Source: Bacteroidota bacterium (GTDB lineage Bacteria > Bacteroidota > Bacteroidia > Flavobacteriales > Weeksellaceae). Taken from it: 50,595 nucleotides of DNA. Location of the stretch: positions 1 to 50,595 of the forward strand of contig JAEWIR010000024.1 in the NCBI GenBank assembly GCA_023386965.1. The letters are read 5' to 3'. The notes under the pieces were generated by a model. The model made no database searches, was not told the origin of the DNA, and was given only the letters and a program-made list of their open reading frames with translations. Below, in pieces: positions 7,262 to 15,735 of this stretch. Within the stretch, counting starts at the first letter, position 1; each line of letters begins with the position of its first letter. The position numbers and the translations under genes are program-made.

Positions 7262-8968
7262 TTATTTTGATTTCTTCTTTGCTGCCGGTTTTTTGGCTGC
7301 CGGCTTTGAAGCTTTGTTGTCTGCTTTATAGAAATTGGTAAAAGCATATTCTGCCGCCTTATACAGGTCAATGACGCCACCAGATCTGGATATCATTTCA
7401 AAAGTGCTGTTCTTATCAGAATCAATCATGGCACTTACTGTAGATTTATTCGATGTTTTAACCAGTGATTCGATAATCTGTTCGGGCTTTAGACTTGGCA
7501 TATACGCCCACAGCACTGCTGCGGCACCGGCAACTACCGGGGAAGCCATAGAAGTTCCCTGTTCGTATTTATATTTACCATCAGGTACAGGTGCGTAGAT
7601 TTCCTGCCCCGGAGCGAATACGTCTACCATCTTTTTATTATAATTGGAAAACGAAGCTCTCAAAGCTTGGGCATCCTTCGTACTTGCACCTACTACTATC
7701 ATATTGTTAATGAAAGGTTTCTCATCGGCAGTATTCTTAAAGTTACTCGGGAAATAAGTATGTTCAGCAACGTTATGGTTGTCATTACCGGCCGCTTTAA
7801 CCAAAAGAACTCCTTTGTCCTGAGCATACTTGAATGCATCCCAAACGACTTCCTTACCAGGTGAAACCGGTTTGCCAAAGCTCATGTTGAGAATCTTTGC
7901 GCCGTTATCAACCGCATATCTGATCGCGTTTGCTACATCCTTATCACGCTCATCTCCGTTAGGTACTGTACGCACAGCCATGATACGTGCTACCTTTGAA
8001 GCGACGCCATACTGAACCTCGCTCCCCTGCGGAAGACCTGCAATAATTCCCGCCACATGGGTACCATGTCCGGCATCGGGTCCCTCATAATTATTATTCC
8101 CATAATATTTTTCAGTATAATCCTCATAATTGTCGCCCACTATTTCGGCACGTGGATCAAAATCCAGGTTATAATGTTTGGTGGCCTGTGCTTCAAAATG
8201 GTCTATAGCCTCCTTCATTTGCTCCTTCAGCATTTTCTCCACCTCTGCAGGGGTTTTTCCTGTAAAATCAGGATCGGCAGCGATGCCGGCCAGTACCTGT
8301 GCAGACATGGCCTGCTCCTGTGACGTTGGCTTAATGGCAGCTACCGTTGCCGGTGTAAGCACCTTACCGTTCAGCATAGACACCATGGTAGGAATCAAAG
8401 TGTTGATCATACTGTAGGTTTGATAGGCCTGCTTTGCCTCCATCCCTTTCTTCGTATAAAGCTCCTTGGATTTCATATACAGTTCGAACTCCGCTGGTCT
8501 CTTTGCCTGATTGGCTTTATTTTCGGTTGAATTGGGACCTTCAAAAACTTGCTGGTATTTTTTTACCACACGGGTCACCTCCAAATTATCTGCATCTATA
8601 TCGCCGTTCTTGCCTCCTATGAAGTTCCAGCCATGTACATCGTCTATATAACCGTTACCATCGTCGTCTTTACCGTTATTAGGAACCTCGTTTGGATTTT
8701 TCCACATATTTTTTACTAGACCGGGATGATCTACCTCCACACCACTGTCCAATACTCCTACAACAACAGTTTTCGGCTTCAAACCTTTTGATTCCAGGAA
8801 TTTATATGCATTATCGGTGTTTATTCCATAAACTTTGGTCGCAGAAAAATCTTTATGGTACCATGTCATCAGATCTTTATCCTTTGCAGGCTCCACGGCC
8901 GTTGCAGACTGTGCGCTGAACAATCCGAATCCAAAAAGGAAGGAAGTTGCTATAAAAAGTCTTTTCAT
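7262..8968 (-). CDS. Secreted S8 (subtilisin-like) serine protease
   Basis: The protein has 568 residues from the ATG at 8968, which begins a clear signal peptide (MKRLFIATSFLFGFGLFSAQ). A longer frame to 9121 overlaps the WbqC gene and lacks a signal at its start. The catalytic triad is complete: D74 (VLDSGVEVDH), H301 (GHGTHVAG) and S473 (GTSMASP). The Asp and His blocks are 227 residues apart because of a large, partly helical, lysine-rich insertion. The C terminus is a lysine/alanine tail (PAAKKPAAKKKSK), not a type IX secretion domain. The WbqC gene ends 4 bases upstream, so the two are likely one operon. Confidence 0.93.
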   Translation of the reverse strand: MKRLFIATSFLFGFGLFSAQSATAVEPAKDKDLMTWYHKDFSATKVYGINTDNAYKFLESKGLKPKTVVVGVLDSGVEVDHPGLVKNMWKNPNEVPNNGKDDDGNGYIDDVHGWNFIGGKNGDIDADNLEVTRVVKKYQQVFEGPNSTENKANQAKRPAEFELYMKSKELYTKKGMEAKQAYQTYSMINTLIPTMVSMLNGKVLTPATVAAIKPTSQEQAMSAQVLAGIAADPDFTGKTPAEVEKMLKEQMKEAIDHFEAQATKHYNLDFDPRAEIVGDNYEDYTEKYYGNNNYEGPDAGHGTHVAGIIAGLPQGSEVQYGVASKVARIMAVRTVPNGDERDKDVANAIRYAVDNGAKILNMSFGKPVSPGKEVVWDAFKYAQDKGVLLVKAAGNDNHNVAEHTYFPSNFKNTADEKPFINNMIVVGASTKDAQALRASFSNYNKKMVDVFAPGQEIYAPVPDGKYKYEQGTSMASPVVAGAAAVLWAYMPSLKPEQIIESLVKTSNKSTVSAMIDSDKNSTFEMISRSGGVIDLYKAAEYAFTNFYKADNKASKPAAKKPAAKKKSK

Positions 8969-8972
8969 AAAA

Positions 8973-9590
8973 TTAATATTGTATTGTTGAAATATTTCTA
9001 AGATAGGTAGTGGATTCCGGACCAATGTTACACAGAAGGTCCAAAACGGATAAATCTTCAATGAAGCCGTGTTTGGCAGAAAAGGACTGATAATACTCCG
9101 GCAAACCTTTTGGCTGCGCATTTTTTGCAGAGAAATGGTCGCGCAAATTATTATGTTCCGGTTCTTTTATGAATTCCTGTGTCATGGCAAAACTCACCTC
9201 TGTTTTCAGAAGTGATTGGATAACGTCGAGGACCATAAGGTTAAAGTCGAAAAGGTATTTTTTCTTTTCCGAATAGATGGTCTGCAGTTTATCTTCATAA
9301 AATTCAAAGTAAGGTGAACTTTGATAGGCTGTTTTAATTGATTTCCAGTGGATTTTCTGCCAGTCCTCAGCATAGGAGATCACAGTTTCCCTGTAAAGCC
9401 GGGTACCGTTGTGGCTTACAGGTATCATTAATGCCAATTTCCCGTTAGCACCATAAATGATTGCGCGGTTGCGGTAAGTTTGCTTGGGAAAGTTCTCAAA
9501 CTGCTCCAGCGTTATGCCGCGGTCAGGCTTTAAAAATTCAGCGTACCACGAAATAGGAGGAAGATAAAACAGAGGTAGTAAGACGTTCAT
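8973..9590 (-). CDS. WbqC-family protein
   Basis: Protein of 205 residues matching the WbqC family: N-terminal YLPPISWYAEFLK, then FPKQTYRNRAIIYGANGKLALMIPVSHNG and WQKIHWKSIKTAYQSSPYFEFY. Members occur in polysaccharide loci and in flavobacterial core genomes; the biochemical activity is not established. It starts just after the lepB terminator and runs 4 bases into the S8 protease gene. Confidence 0.88.
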   Translation of the reverse strand: MNVLLPLFYLPPISWYAEFLKPDRGITLEQFENFPKQTYRNRAIIYGANGKLALMIPVSHNGTRLYRETVISYAEDWQKIHWKSIKTAYQSSPYFEFYEDKLQTIYSEKKKYLFDFNLMVLDVIQSLLKTEVSFAMTQEFIKEPEHNNLRDHFSAKNAQPKGLPEYYQSFSAKHGFIEDLSVLDLLCNIGPESTTYLRNISTIQY

Positions 9591-9603
9591 TTGAGTTCTA
9601 TTA

Positions 9604-9634
9604 AAATTAAAAAACGCGATCGGAACCGCGTTTT
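9604..9634 (-). terminator. Terminator of lepB
   Basis: On the minus strand AAAACGCG/CGCGTTTT (plus 9611-9618, 9627-9634) forms an 8-bp stem followed by T-rich sequence, 12 bases after the lepB stop. It separates lepB from the WbqC gene. Confidence 0.85.
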
Positions 9635-9646
9635 GTATGATTAAGT

Positions 9647-11317
9647 TTAAGCATCGTTATCTTTTTTCCGGAAGAGTTTTGCAAAATAATCCCACCCGAA
9701 AAATAGGACCAGCACAAGCACCGCCAGCCACCAGTAGGAGGTTTTGTGAAGTTCACCGGTATTGGCCGCTTTAAACATCCTGTCCCACCGAACTTTCTTA
9801 CCCGGTGCCTGATAAGTGGACCCTTCATCAGAGAAAAGGCCTTCAATACTCAACCAGGTGAACATCGGTTTCCCTACAATATGAGTTTCCGGAACATAAC
9901 CAAAAAAGCGTGCATCCAGCGAAGCATCACGGTTATCACCCACCATCATGTAGTAGTCATATTTGACGGTGTATGTATCGGTTTCGCGGCCGTTGATTGT
10001 TATTTTGCCGTTCTTTTCAGCCAGCGTGTTACCTTCATGCTGTACAATCAGTTTCCGGTATTCGGGCAGGTTTTCGGGGGTCAATTTCAGTACATCACCT
10101 TTCTTTGGGATCCGCAGCGGTCCGTACCAATCAACATTCCAGTTTTTATTATTCGGGAAGATGGTGGATGAGGTATTGATTTTGTCGCTGAAAACCAACT
10201 GCTGCTGCTCAATACTCTTTTGTATATCCGGATAGTAAGAAATATCTTTCTTGCCCTGTGGTTCTACAGCTTCCACCATATTTACAACCTGCGGAAGCGA
10301 TTTAATTTCCTTAGCTGTTTGGTCAGTCAACCCCTGAAACCGGTAATAGAACCCGGAATCCGTGCGCTGTTCCTGTACCGGCAAAAATCCGTAAACATTG
10401 TATAGAGAACCTATGTCCAACTGTGAACTGGTAAGGACTTCATAAGCATGCTGCACCTGAGCATCGCCCATCCTCACTTCCGGCTTACCGTTGATGAAAA
10501 GTTTTCCGGCTCTGAATTCCATAAGATCGCCCGGTTGAGCTACCAGCCTCTTTACATAGGGATCCTTTCTGTCTATAGCTACATGAACGGAATCATCCGG
10601 GTAGTTAAAGACCACAATGTCATTTCTCTGTGGCTTCTCCCATCCAGGCAGCCGCAGGTAGGGAAGTTTTACAGCTTCCGCATAGGATTTCGGATCATCC
10701 TTTGGGTTACCTTTCTCGCCCGTGTCAATGATGGTTCCCTGCAGAAAGGGTATCGCCAGCGGCCGCATAGGCATACGGTAACCGTAATTCAGTTTATTAA
10801 CAAAGAGGAAATCTCCTACCAGCAGTGTACGCTCCATTGAACCAGTAGGAATTCCGAAAGGCTGCGTAAAGAAAACATGAATTATTGTGGCAAACACTAC
10901 AGCAAAGGTAACGGAGCCCAGGAAGGAATCCTTTTTGCCCGCATTTTTTTCATCATCTGTCAGATATAAATCCTCTTCTGTCCATCGTTCTGCATCTTTT
11001 GAATAATTAACCACTGCCATATAGATGAAAGGCAGAAACACGGTCATCAGTTTTTGCTGAAAGAGGGTCTTCCCGAATTCCTTCATCAGATTGAGATGAA
11101 ACACCGTCATCATAATGGGTCCAACAATTGGGAGATAGGCAAGCACTACCCACCACCTGGGCTGGCCCGATTCCTTCTGAACGATATAATAGTTATAAAA
11201 GGGTACAAATGCCAGCAGAGGGCTGTAACCCAATTTTTGGAAAAGTTTCCAGGTGGATACTCCCATCAGTACGGTGAGTATAATTACATATAAGGTATAG
11301 GTCAGAAAATAATCCAT
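9647..11317 (-). CDS. lepB: Signal peptidase I (large Bacteroidetes form)
   Basis: Membrane serine protease of 556 residues that removes signal peptides after Sec export. The nucleophile is S160 in PTGSMERTLLVGDF. The general base is K256 in DPYVKRLVAQPGD. The conserved box E is MVGDNRDASLDARFFG near residue 480. An N-terminal domain with three to four hydrophobic segments (about 1-105) precedes a TM anchor before S160. About 150 residues are inserted between the Lys and GDNRD boxes. The total is far above the roughly 320 residues of E. coli LepB but typical of this phylum. It is the last gene of the par-dapB run. Confidence 0.95.
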   Translation of the reverse strand: MDYFLTYTLYVIILTVLMGVSTWKLFQKLGYSPLLAFVPFYNYYIVQKESGQPRWWVVLAYLPIVGPIMMTVFHLNLMKEFGKTLFQQKLMTVFLPFIYMAVVNYSKDAERWTEEDLYLTDDEKNAGKKDSFLGSVTFAVVFATIIHVFFTQPFGIPTGSMERTLLVGDFLFVNKLNYGYRMPMRPLAIPFLQGTIIDTGEKGNPKDDPKSYAEAVKLPYLRLPGWEKPQRNDIVVFNYPDDSVHVAIDRKDPYVKRLVAQPGDLMEFRAGKLFINGKPEVRMGDAQVQHAYEVLTSSQLDIGSLYNVYGFLPVQEQRTDSGFYYRFQGLTDQTAKEIKSLPQVVNMVEAVEPQGKKDISYYPDIQKSIEQQQLVFSDKINTSSTIFPNNKNWNVDWYGPLRIPKKGDVLKLTPENLPEYRKLIVQHEGNTLAEKNGKITINGRETDTYTVKYDYYMMVGDNRDASLDARFFGYVPETHIVGKPMFTWLSIEGLFSDEGSTYQAPGKKVRWDRMFKAANTGELHKTSYWWLAVLVLVLFFGWDYFAKLFRKKDNDA

Positions 11318-11384
11318 ATTCAGTTGCTTAACGCTATTAGTTTAAATGATTAAGTAAATGTTACTCTTTATTGTGGAAGAATGA

Positions 11385-12086
11385 TCAGTTAAATAATACA
11401 TCCTGCATGCTGAAGTTACCCTTTTTCCCGACAATCCATTCGGCGGCGATAACCGCGCCCTGCGCGAAACCGTTCCGGCTGAAGGCGGTATGGCTAACTT
11501 CAATCTCATCTACATCCGAACGGTAGTAAACCCTGTGTGTACCGGGTACCTCATCTTCGCGGATGGCAAAAATTCCAAGTTCTGCATCCCGGGTCTCTTC
11601 CAGTTTCCAGGCGTTAAAACGTGGATTATGGGAAATAATGCCCTCAGCAAGGGAAATAGCAGTACCGCTGGGCGCATCTTTTTTATGGGTATGGTGTGTT
11701 TCTTCCAGCTGTACATTATACTGCTGAAATGGCCGCATAAGATCAGCTAGCTTTTCATTGAGCGCAAAAAAGAGATTTACCCCCAAACTGAAGTTGGATC
11801 CGTAAAGGAATGCAGTGTCATTATCGAGCGCAATCTGCTCTGCTTCAGTCTTTCGGGCCAGCCAACCGGTTGTTCCGCAAACTACCGGGATCTGAAGTTC
11901 CAGACAGTTTTTTATGTTGATGAATGCCACTTCGGGCTGGGAAAATTCAATTACTACATCCGGGTTCTTCAGATTATGGGCAGTCGGGGTTTCCGTGAGG
12001 CGAGCCACAATCTCGTGACCTTTCGCCGAGGCAAGCTCATCAATGATCTTACCCATTTTCCCATATCCTACCAATGCTATTTTCAT
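11385..12086 (-). CDS. dapB: 4-hydroxy-tetrahydrodipicolinate reductase
   Basis: Cytoplasmic NAD(P)H reductase of the lysine and diaminopimelate pathway, 233 residues. The nucleotide-binding loop is ALVGYGKMGK at the N terminus. The substrate and catalytic motif is EETHHTHKKDAPSGTA at about residues 128-143. The C terminus DEVPGTHRVYY and ...IEVSHTAFSRNGFAQGA is standard. It lies 11 bases after the DUF5683 gene and 67 before lepB. Diaminopimelate supply makes sense with the envelope genes of the operon. Confidence 0.95.
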   Translation of the reverse strand: MKIALVGYGKMGKIIDELASAKGHEIVARLTETPTAHNLKNPDVVIEFSQPEVAFINIKNCLELQIPVVCGTTGWLARKTEAEQIALDNDTAFLYGSNFSLGVNLFFALNEKLADLMRPFQQYNVQLEETHHTHKKDAPSGTAISLAEGIISHNPRFNAWKLEETRDAELGIFAIREDEVPGTHRVYYRSDVDEIEVSHTAFSRNGFAQGAVIAAEWIVGKKGNFSMQDVLFN

Positions 12087-12097
12087 CAGGGATTCAT

Positions 12098-12730
12098 TTA
12101 AAATTTATAATTGAGGGCTACTCCCACAGTGGACGGTCTATCCGTAAATTCATCATGTATCAGTGTGGGTCGGACAGCCAAATCAGGATCATTACGGCCC
12201 TCGTAGAGATGAGCGTCTACTACGGCATCCACAATATTAAGAATATAAATAAGGCCGGTCGCGGCTATAGCATAGTCCCGGTTTCTTTTCCATAGGTCCT
12301 GCTGTCGGCCCAGGGCCTCTTTCAGATTAGAAATATTATAGTTGGAAAATTCGTGGGGCACGCCATTAATTTCCGATACGAATGCATTCCTGTATCTGCG
12401 GTACCGTTTGTCGTTGTAGATTGTTACGCCAATTCCCGCTCCAAGGGCGCCCCAGACTACCGGTATTTTCCAGTATTTCTTATTATAATACTGACCTAAA
12501 CCAGGCAATACCGCCGAATAGAGACCCGCTTTGGTGGGACTGAAAACAGGTTTTGAATAGGGCGCATTCAGATCCTCGATATTGCTTACTACTTCCAGTT
12601 CACTTTTTGGCGTTATTGCTGAAAGGGTGTCGCGCGGATGATTTTCCGTCCGTATGGTATCATTACGGTTTACCTGAGCCAGGCAGAACACAGACGTCAG
12701 CAGAAATAAGGCGGTCACGAAGCTCCTCAT
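12098..12730 (-). CDS. DUF5683 membrane protein
   Basis: Protein of 210 residues with an N-terminal signal or anchor (MRSFVTALFLLTSVFCLAQ). The DUF5683 signature is KAGLYSAVLPGLGQYYNKKYWKIPVVWGALGAGIG, followed by YNDKRYRRYRNAF and a hydrophobic helix AIAATGLIYILNIVDAVVDAHL. Its start overlaps the parB stop by 4 bases, so translation is probably coupled. The function is unknown; its place between parB and dapB is common in Bacteroidetes. Confidence 0.88.
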   Translation of the reverse strand: MRSFVTALFLLTSVFCLAQVNRNDTIRTENHPRDTLSAITPKSELEVVSNIEDLNAPYSKPVFSPTKAGLYSAVLPGLGQYYNKKYWKIPVVWGALGAGIGVTIYNDKRYRRYRNAFVSEINGVPHEFSNYNISNLKEALGRQQDLWKRNRDYAIAATGLIYILNIVDAVVDAHLYEGRNDPDLAVRPTLIHDEFTDRPSTVGVALNYKF

Positions 12731-13620
12731 AACCTAAAATGCGAGAGAATATTATCCAGGTCATCCTGGTTTTTAAAGTCCAGGACAATCTTTCCTTTGT
12801 CACCCTTGCCAGAAGCTTTGATCTCAACATTCACATCCAGCGCATCGGCCAGTGATTTCTGCACCCTTTTCAGGCTGTTGGGCAATGCGGTTTTGGCTTT
12901 GGGTTCAGCCTTTTTTTCCGGATTCTTTATCTCGGTAGAGGCGAGTTCTGCCTGTCTCACATTGAGTCCTTCACGGATTATTTTCCTGAAGAGGTAATTT
13001 TGAGCTTCCGGATCTTCCAGACTGATGATTGCACGGCCGTGACCGGCAGAAATCTCTCCGCTGCGTATGGCGTTCTGCACCTCAGGAGTTAAACGCAGAA
13101 GTCTTATGGAGTTGGTGATCGTGCTCCTTTCCTTCCCCACCCGCTGACTCAGACTTTCCTGAGTTAGACCAATCTCGTCCAGAAGGCGCTGATAAGTGAG
13201 TGCAACTTCAATGGCGTCCAGATCTTCACGCTGGATATTCTCCACCAGGGCCATCTCCAGCAGTTCCTGGTCATTTACGAGGCGTATGTAGGCCGGAATC
13301 GTCTCCAGACCTGCAATTTTCGAAGCACGGTAACGCCTTTCACCGGAAATGATTTCAAACTTATCACCTTCTTTGCGGACGGTAATAGGCTGTATAACCC
13401 CCAAATTCCGGATGGACTGTGCGAGGTCATTAAGAGCCCGCTGATCGAAATAGGTTCTGGGTTGCGAGGCATTTGGATAAATGTCCTCAATCTGAACCTC
13501 CACAATATTTCCTACAAACTTATCTGCACCCTCGTCGGTCGCCGAGTTCACTGTCGCTTTGGATTCTGCACTCAGGATTGCACCTAAGCCGCGGCCCATG
13601 GCTCTTTTTTTATCTTTCAT
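12727..13620 (-). CDS. parB: Chromosome partition protein ParB
   Basis: DNA-binding CTPase of 297 residues. The N-terminal ParB domain has VQIEDIYPNASQPRTYFD and the CTP motif SGERRYRASKIAG. The helix-turn-helix is LTQESLSQRVGKERSTITNSIRLLRL. A lysine-rich linker leads to the C-terminal dimer domain. It starts 36 bases after parA. No good palindromic parS site was found in the window. Confidence 0.96.
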   Translation of the reverse strand: MKDKKRAMGRGLGAILSAESKATVNSATDEGADKFVGNIVEVQIEDIYPNASQPRTYFDQRALNDLAQSIRNLGVIQPITVRKEGDKFEIISGERRYRASKIAGLETIPAYIRLVNDQELLEMALVENIQREDLDAIEVALTYQRLLDEIGLTQESLSQRVGKERSTITNSIRLLRLTPEVQNAIRSGEISAGHGRAIISLEDPEAQNYLFRKIIREGLNVRQAELASTEIKNPEKKAEPKAKTALPNSLKRVQKSLADALDVNVEIKASGKGDKGKIVLDFKNQDDLDNILSHFRL

Positions 13621-13656
13621 TTATGTGTTTATCGCTTATATAACCTTCTGCCAAGG

Positions 13657-14430
13657 TTAATTATTCACCAGATTTTCGTTTTTCAGCAATACCTCTTCAG
13701 CCAGCTGAAGGTACTGAATGGCCCCCTTACTCTCGGCATCGTAATTAAGGATACTTTCTCCAAAGCTGGGCGCCTCACTTAAACGCACATTACGGCTTAT
13801 AATTGTATCAAATACCATCTCAGGGAAATGACTGTTCACCTCCTCTACTACCTGATTGGATAGCCTTAAACGGGAATCATACATCGTAAGCAGCAAGCCT
13901 TCAATGTCAAGATCCTTATTGTGGATTTTCTGCACATTCTTAATCGTATTAAGCAGCTTGCCCAATCCTTCCAGCGCGAAATACTCACACTGAATAGGGA
14001 TTATTACAGAATCTGCAGCTGTTAATGCATTCACCGTAATCAAACCAAGTGAAGGCGCGCAGTCGATGACAATAAAATCATAATCTGTCTGGATCTGGGC
14101 CAGCGCATCTTTCAGCATATATTCCCGCTGATCGCGGTCCACCAGTTCAATTTCTGCAGCCACCAGATCAATATGGGATGGTATGATGTCCAGATTGGGC
14201 GAAGAAGTACGCTGTATGCATTTCTTTGCATCCGAACTGTGATCCAGCAGGTTGTAGGTGGAAAACTTCACTTCCTCTACACCCAAACCGGAAGTAGCAT
14301 TGGCCTGCGGGTCTGCATCAATCAGAAGCACTTTCTTTTCCAATACCCCCAATGCTGCAGCCAGGTTCACTGCGGTCGTGGTTTTGCCTACTCCCCCTTT
14401 CTGATTCGCTATACCGATGATCTTACCCAT
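13657..14430 (-). CDS. parA: Chromosome partition ATPase ParA (Soj)
   Basis: Walker-type ATPase of 257 residues: deviant Walker A KGGVGKTTTAVN (residues 11-22), Walker A' LLIDADPQANAT, and Walker B FIVIDCAPSLGL. It moves ParB-parS complexes over the nucleoid and can control DnaA. It heads the operon parA-parB-DUF5683-dapB-lepB. The 160 bases upstream contain the DnaA-box palindrome at 14534-14571. Confidence 0.96.
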   Translation of the reverse strand: MGKIIGIANQKGGVGKTTTAVNLAAALGVLEKKVLLIDADPQANATSGLGVEEVKFSTYNLLDHSSDAKKCIQRTSSPNLDIIPSHIDLVAAEIELVDRDQREYMLKDALAQIQTDYDFIVIDCAPSLGLITVNALTAADSVIIPIQCEYFALEGLGKLLNTIKNVQKIHNKDLDIEGLLLTMYDSRLRLSNQVVEEVNSHFPEMVFDTIISRNVRLSEAPSFGESILNYDAESKGAIQYLQLAEEVLLKNENLVNN

Positions 14431-14533
14431 TTTTTATCTTTAAAAGACAAAAATACATATTTTTTAATGTCAGGGTAACGGCATAATGCCCGAGAAAATT
14501 AAAATACTGACCTTTAACCTCTTAGTATATAAA

Positions 14534-14571
14534 AATTTATCCACAACCGATAAATCAATTGTGGATAAATT
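14534..14571. promoter_or_regulatory. Inverted pair of DnaA boxes upstream of parA
   Basis: A perfect 13-bp inverted repeat, AATTTATCCACAA (14534-14546) and TTGTGGATAAATT (14559-14571), has a 12-base spacer. Each arm contains the E. coli consensus DnaA box TTATCCACA. It lies between the tonB stop and parA. On the minus strand the second arm is followed by TTTTTATA, so it might also act as a weak terminator for tonB, but the AT-rich stem and exact box sequence favour DnaA binding. Confidence 0.65.
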
Positions 14572-14590
14572 AAACTCGCTAAAGACAGAA

Positions 14591-15412
14591 TTATTCAAAC
14601 TGCATTGTAATTGGGATACGAAAGTATGACCGTACTTTTCGTCCGTCCAGCACTGCTGGTTTCCATTTTCCACGTGCGGCGCTGACTGCTTTTTCGGCTT
14701 CGCGGTTAAAATCTGCATCTTTGCCTGTTGCTTTAACAGCGGAAATACTTCCATCGCGCTCCACCACAAAACTTACGACAGCCGAGATCTTTTCTCCGGA
14801 ACCCTCGTAGGCAGAACCGTCAAAATTCTGAAGCACTTTTTTTCGGAAAGCCTGTATACCACCCTGAAAATCTGCCATTACATCCACCTCCGCAGGTATT
14901 GCGTTGGGATCCGCCACTACAGGCGGTGCCTGAGGAGTAGTGCTAACAGGACCCTGAACTGCTACAGGCGGGCTATATGAACTGACCGGAGCCTCACCGG
15001 GACTATCCTGTAATCCAGGTACAGCAGTTTCCGGATTTATGTTTGAGGCCGGTCGCTCTACCGCATTTTGTGTCGGTACCGGCACGGAAGTATTGTAAGT
15101 CTGTACTGAGGTGGGAGCAGGCTTCACTGCAGCTGGCTCAACTTTACGTTCCGGCACTACCCAATCGTCCACAGGCACCCAATGTGGTGGAGTACCCGCA
15201 TCGGGAAGCGCACCTGGCGACCTGTCTAAATTGGAGAGCAGAAGCGGCGCTATACCAAGAACCACAAAAATGCTGATTCCCAAAAACATAGCCTTTCCTA
15301 AAAAAGCACCCTCTTCCTTCCTTAGTGCATAGGCACCATAGTTCTTATTTCTGTTATGAAATACAATTTCATCTAAAGTCTGCAGCCTTTGATTATCAGA
15401 TAACTTTTTCAT
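14591..15412 (-). CDS. TonB-family energy transducer
   Basis: Protein of 273 residues. A cytoplasmic N-terminal segment with FHNRNKNYGAYALR leads to one TM helix (AMFLGISIFVVLGIAPLLL, about 38-56). A proline- and valine-rich periplasmic linker follows (about 70-185). The C-terminal TonB domain ends VVSFVVERDGSI...AARGKWKPAVLDGRKVRSYFRIPITMQFE. It passes proton-motive energy to outer-membrane receptors. No exbB or exbD is adjacent. The siderophore receptor at 36090-38321 is a possible client. Confidence 0.93.
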   Translation of the reverse strand: MKKLSDNQRLQTLDEIVFHNRNKNYGAYALRKEEGAFLGKAMFLGISIFVVLGIAPLLLSNLDRSPGALPDAGTPPHWVPVDDWVVPERKVEPAAVKPAPTSVQTYNTSVPVPTQNAVERPASNINPETAVPGLQDSPGEAPVSSYSPPVAVQGPVSTTPQAPPVVADPNAIPAEVDVMADFQGGIQAFRKKVLQNFDGSAYEGSGEKISAVVSFVVERDGSISAVKATGKDADFNREAEKAVSAARGKWKPAVLDGRKVRSYFRIPITMQFE

Positions 15413-15735
15413 AGTGAATATTTTTTAGCGATGGAAAAAACGAAAATTTACATTTAAACAATACAGACTTTATATCCTTAAAATCCTTTCAATTATAGAA
15501 CTATAATGTTTACAATCATACAACGAATTTTTTCATGCAATAGATATACCGCAAAAAAAATTATATTGATAAAAATAACGTGATGAAACGGAATTTCCGG
15601 CGGATTTGAGGAAAGTGAATGTTCAATGTCCAGAAAAATAGCTGATTTCATCCACCTAAAAAGGGTGATTCACCTTATATCACAGGTACCATCTGCGTAT
15701 AAATTTGTACTCCCGCTAACCCCAAAATACAGGAA
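15413..15735. other. 323-base intergenic region between divergent genes
   Basis: This AT-rich stretch separates tonB (leftwards) from the small gene at 15736. The only clear signal is TAAATTTG at 15700-15707, a -7 box for the rightward gene. No RNA gene, repeat or convincing tonB promoter was found. Confidence 0.5.
15700..15707 (+). promoter_or_regulatory. Putative -7 box for the 15736 gene
   Basis: TAAATTTG matches TAnnTTTG and lies 28 bases before the ATG at 15736. No TTG at the right upstream distance was seen. Confidence 0.45.

Noticed and set aside
7262..7330. Type IX secretion C-terminal domain on the S8 protease
   Set aside because: The tail is only a short Lys/Ala/Pro stretch without the beta-rich sorting-domain pattern.
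7262..9121. Longer start for the S8 protease at 9121
   Set aside because: It would overlap the WbqC gene by about 150 bases and bury the signal peptide 51 residues inside the protein.
14661..14682. Possible parS site (TTCCACGTG) within tonB
   Set aside because: Only a 9-base half matches the common parS palindrome; the other half diverges and the bases are explained by the conserved TonB coding sequence.
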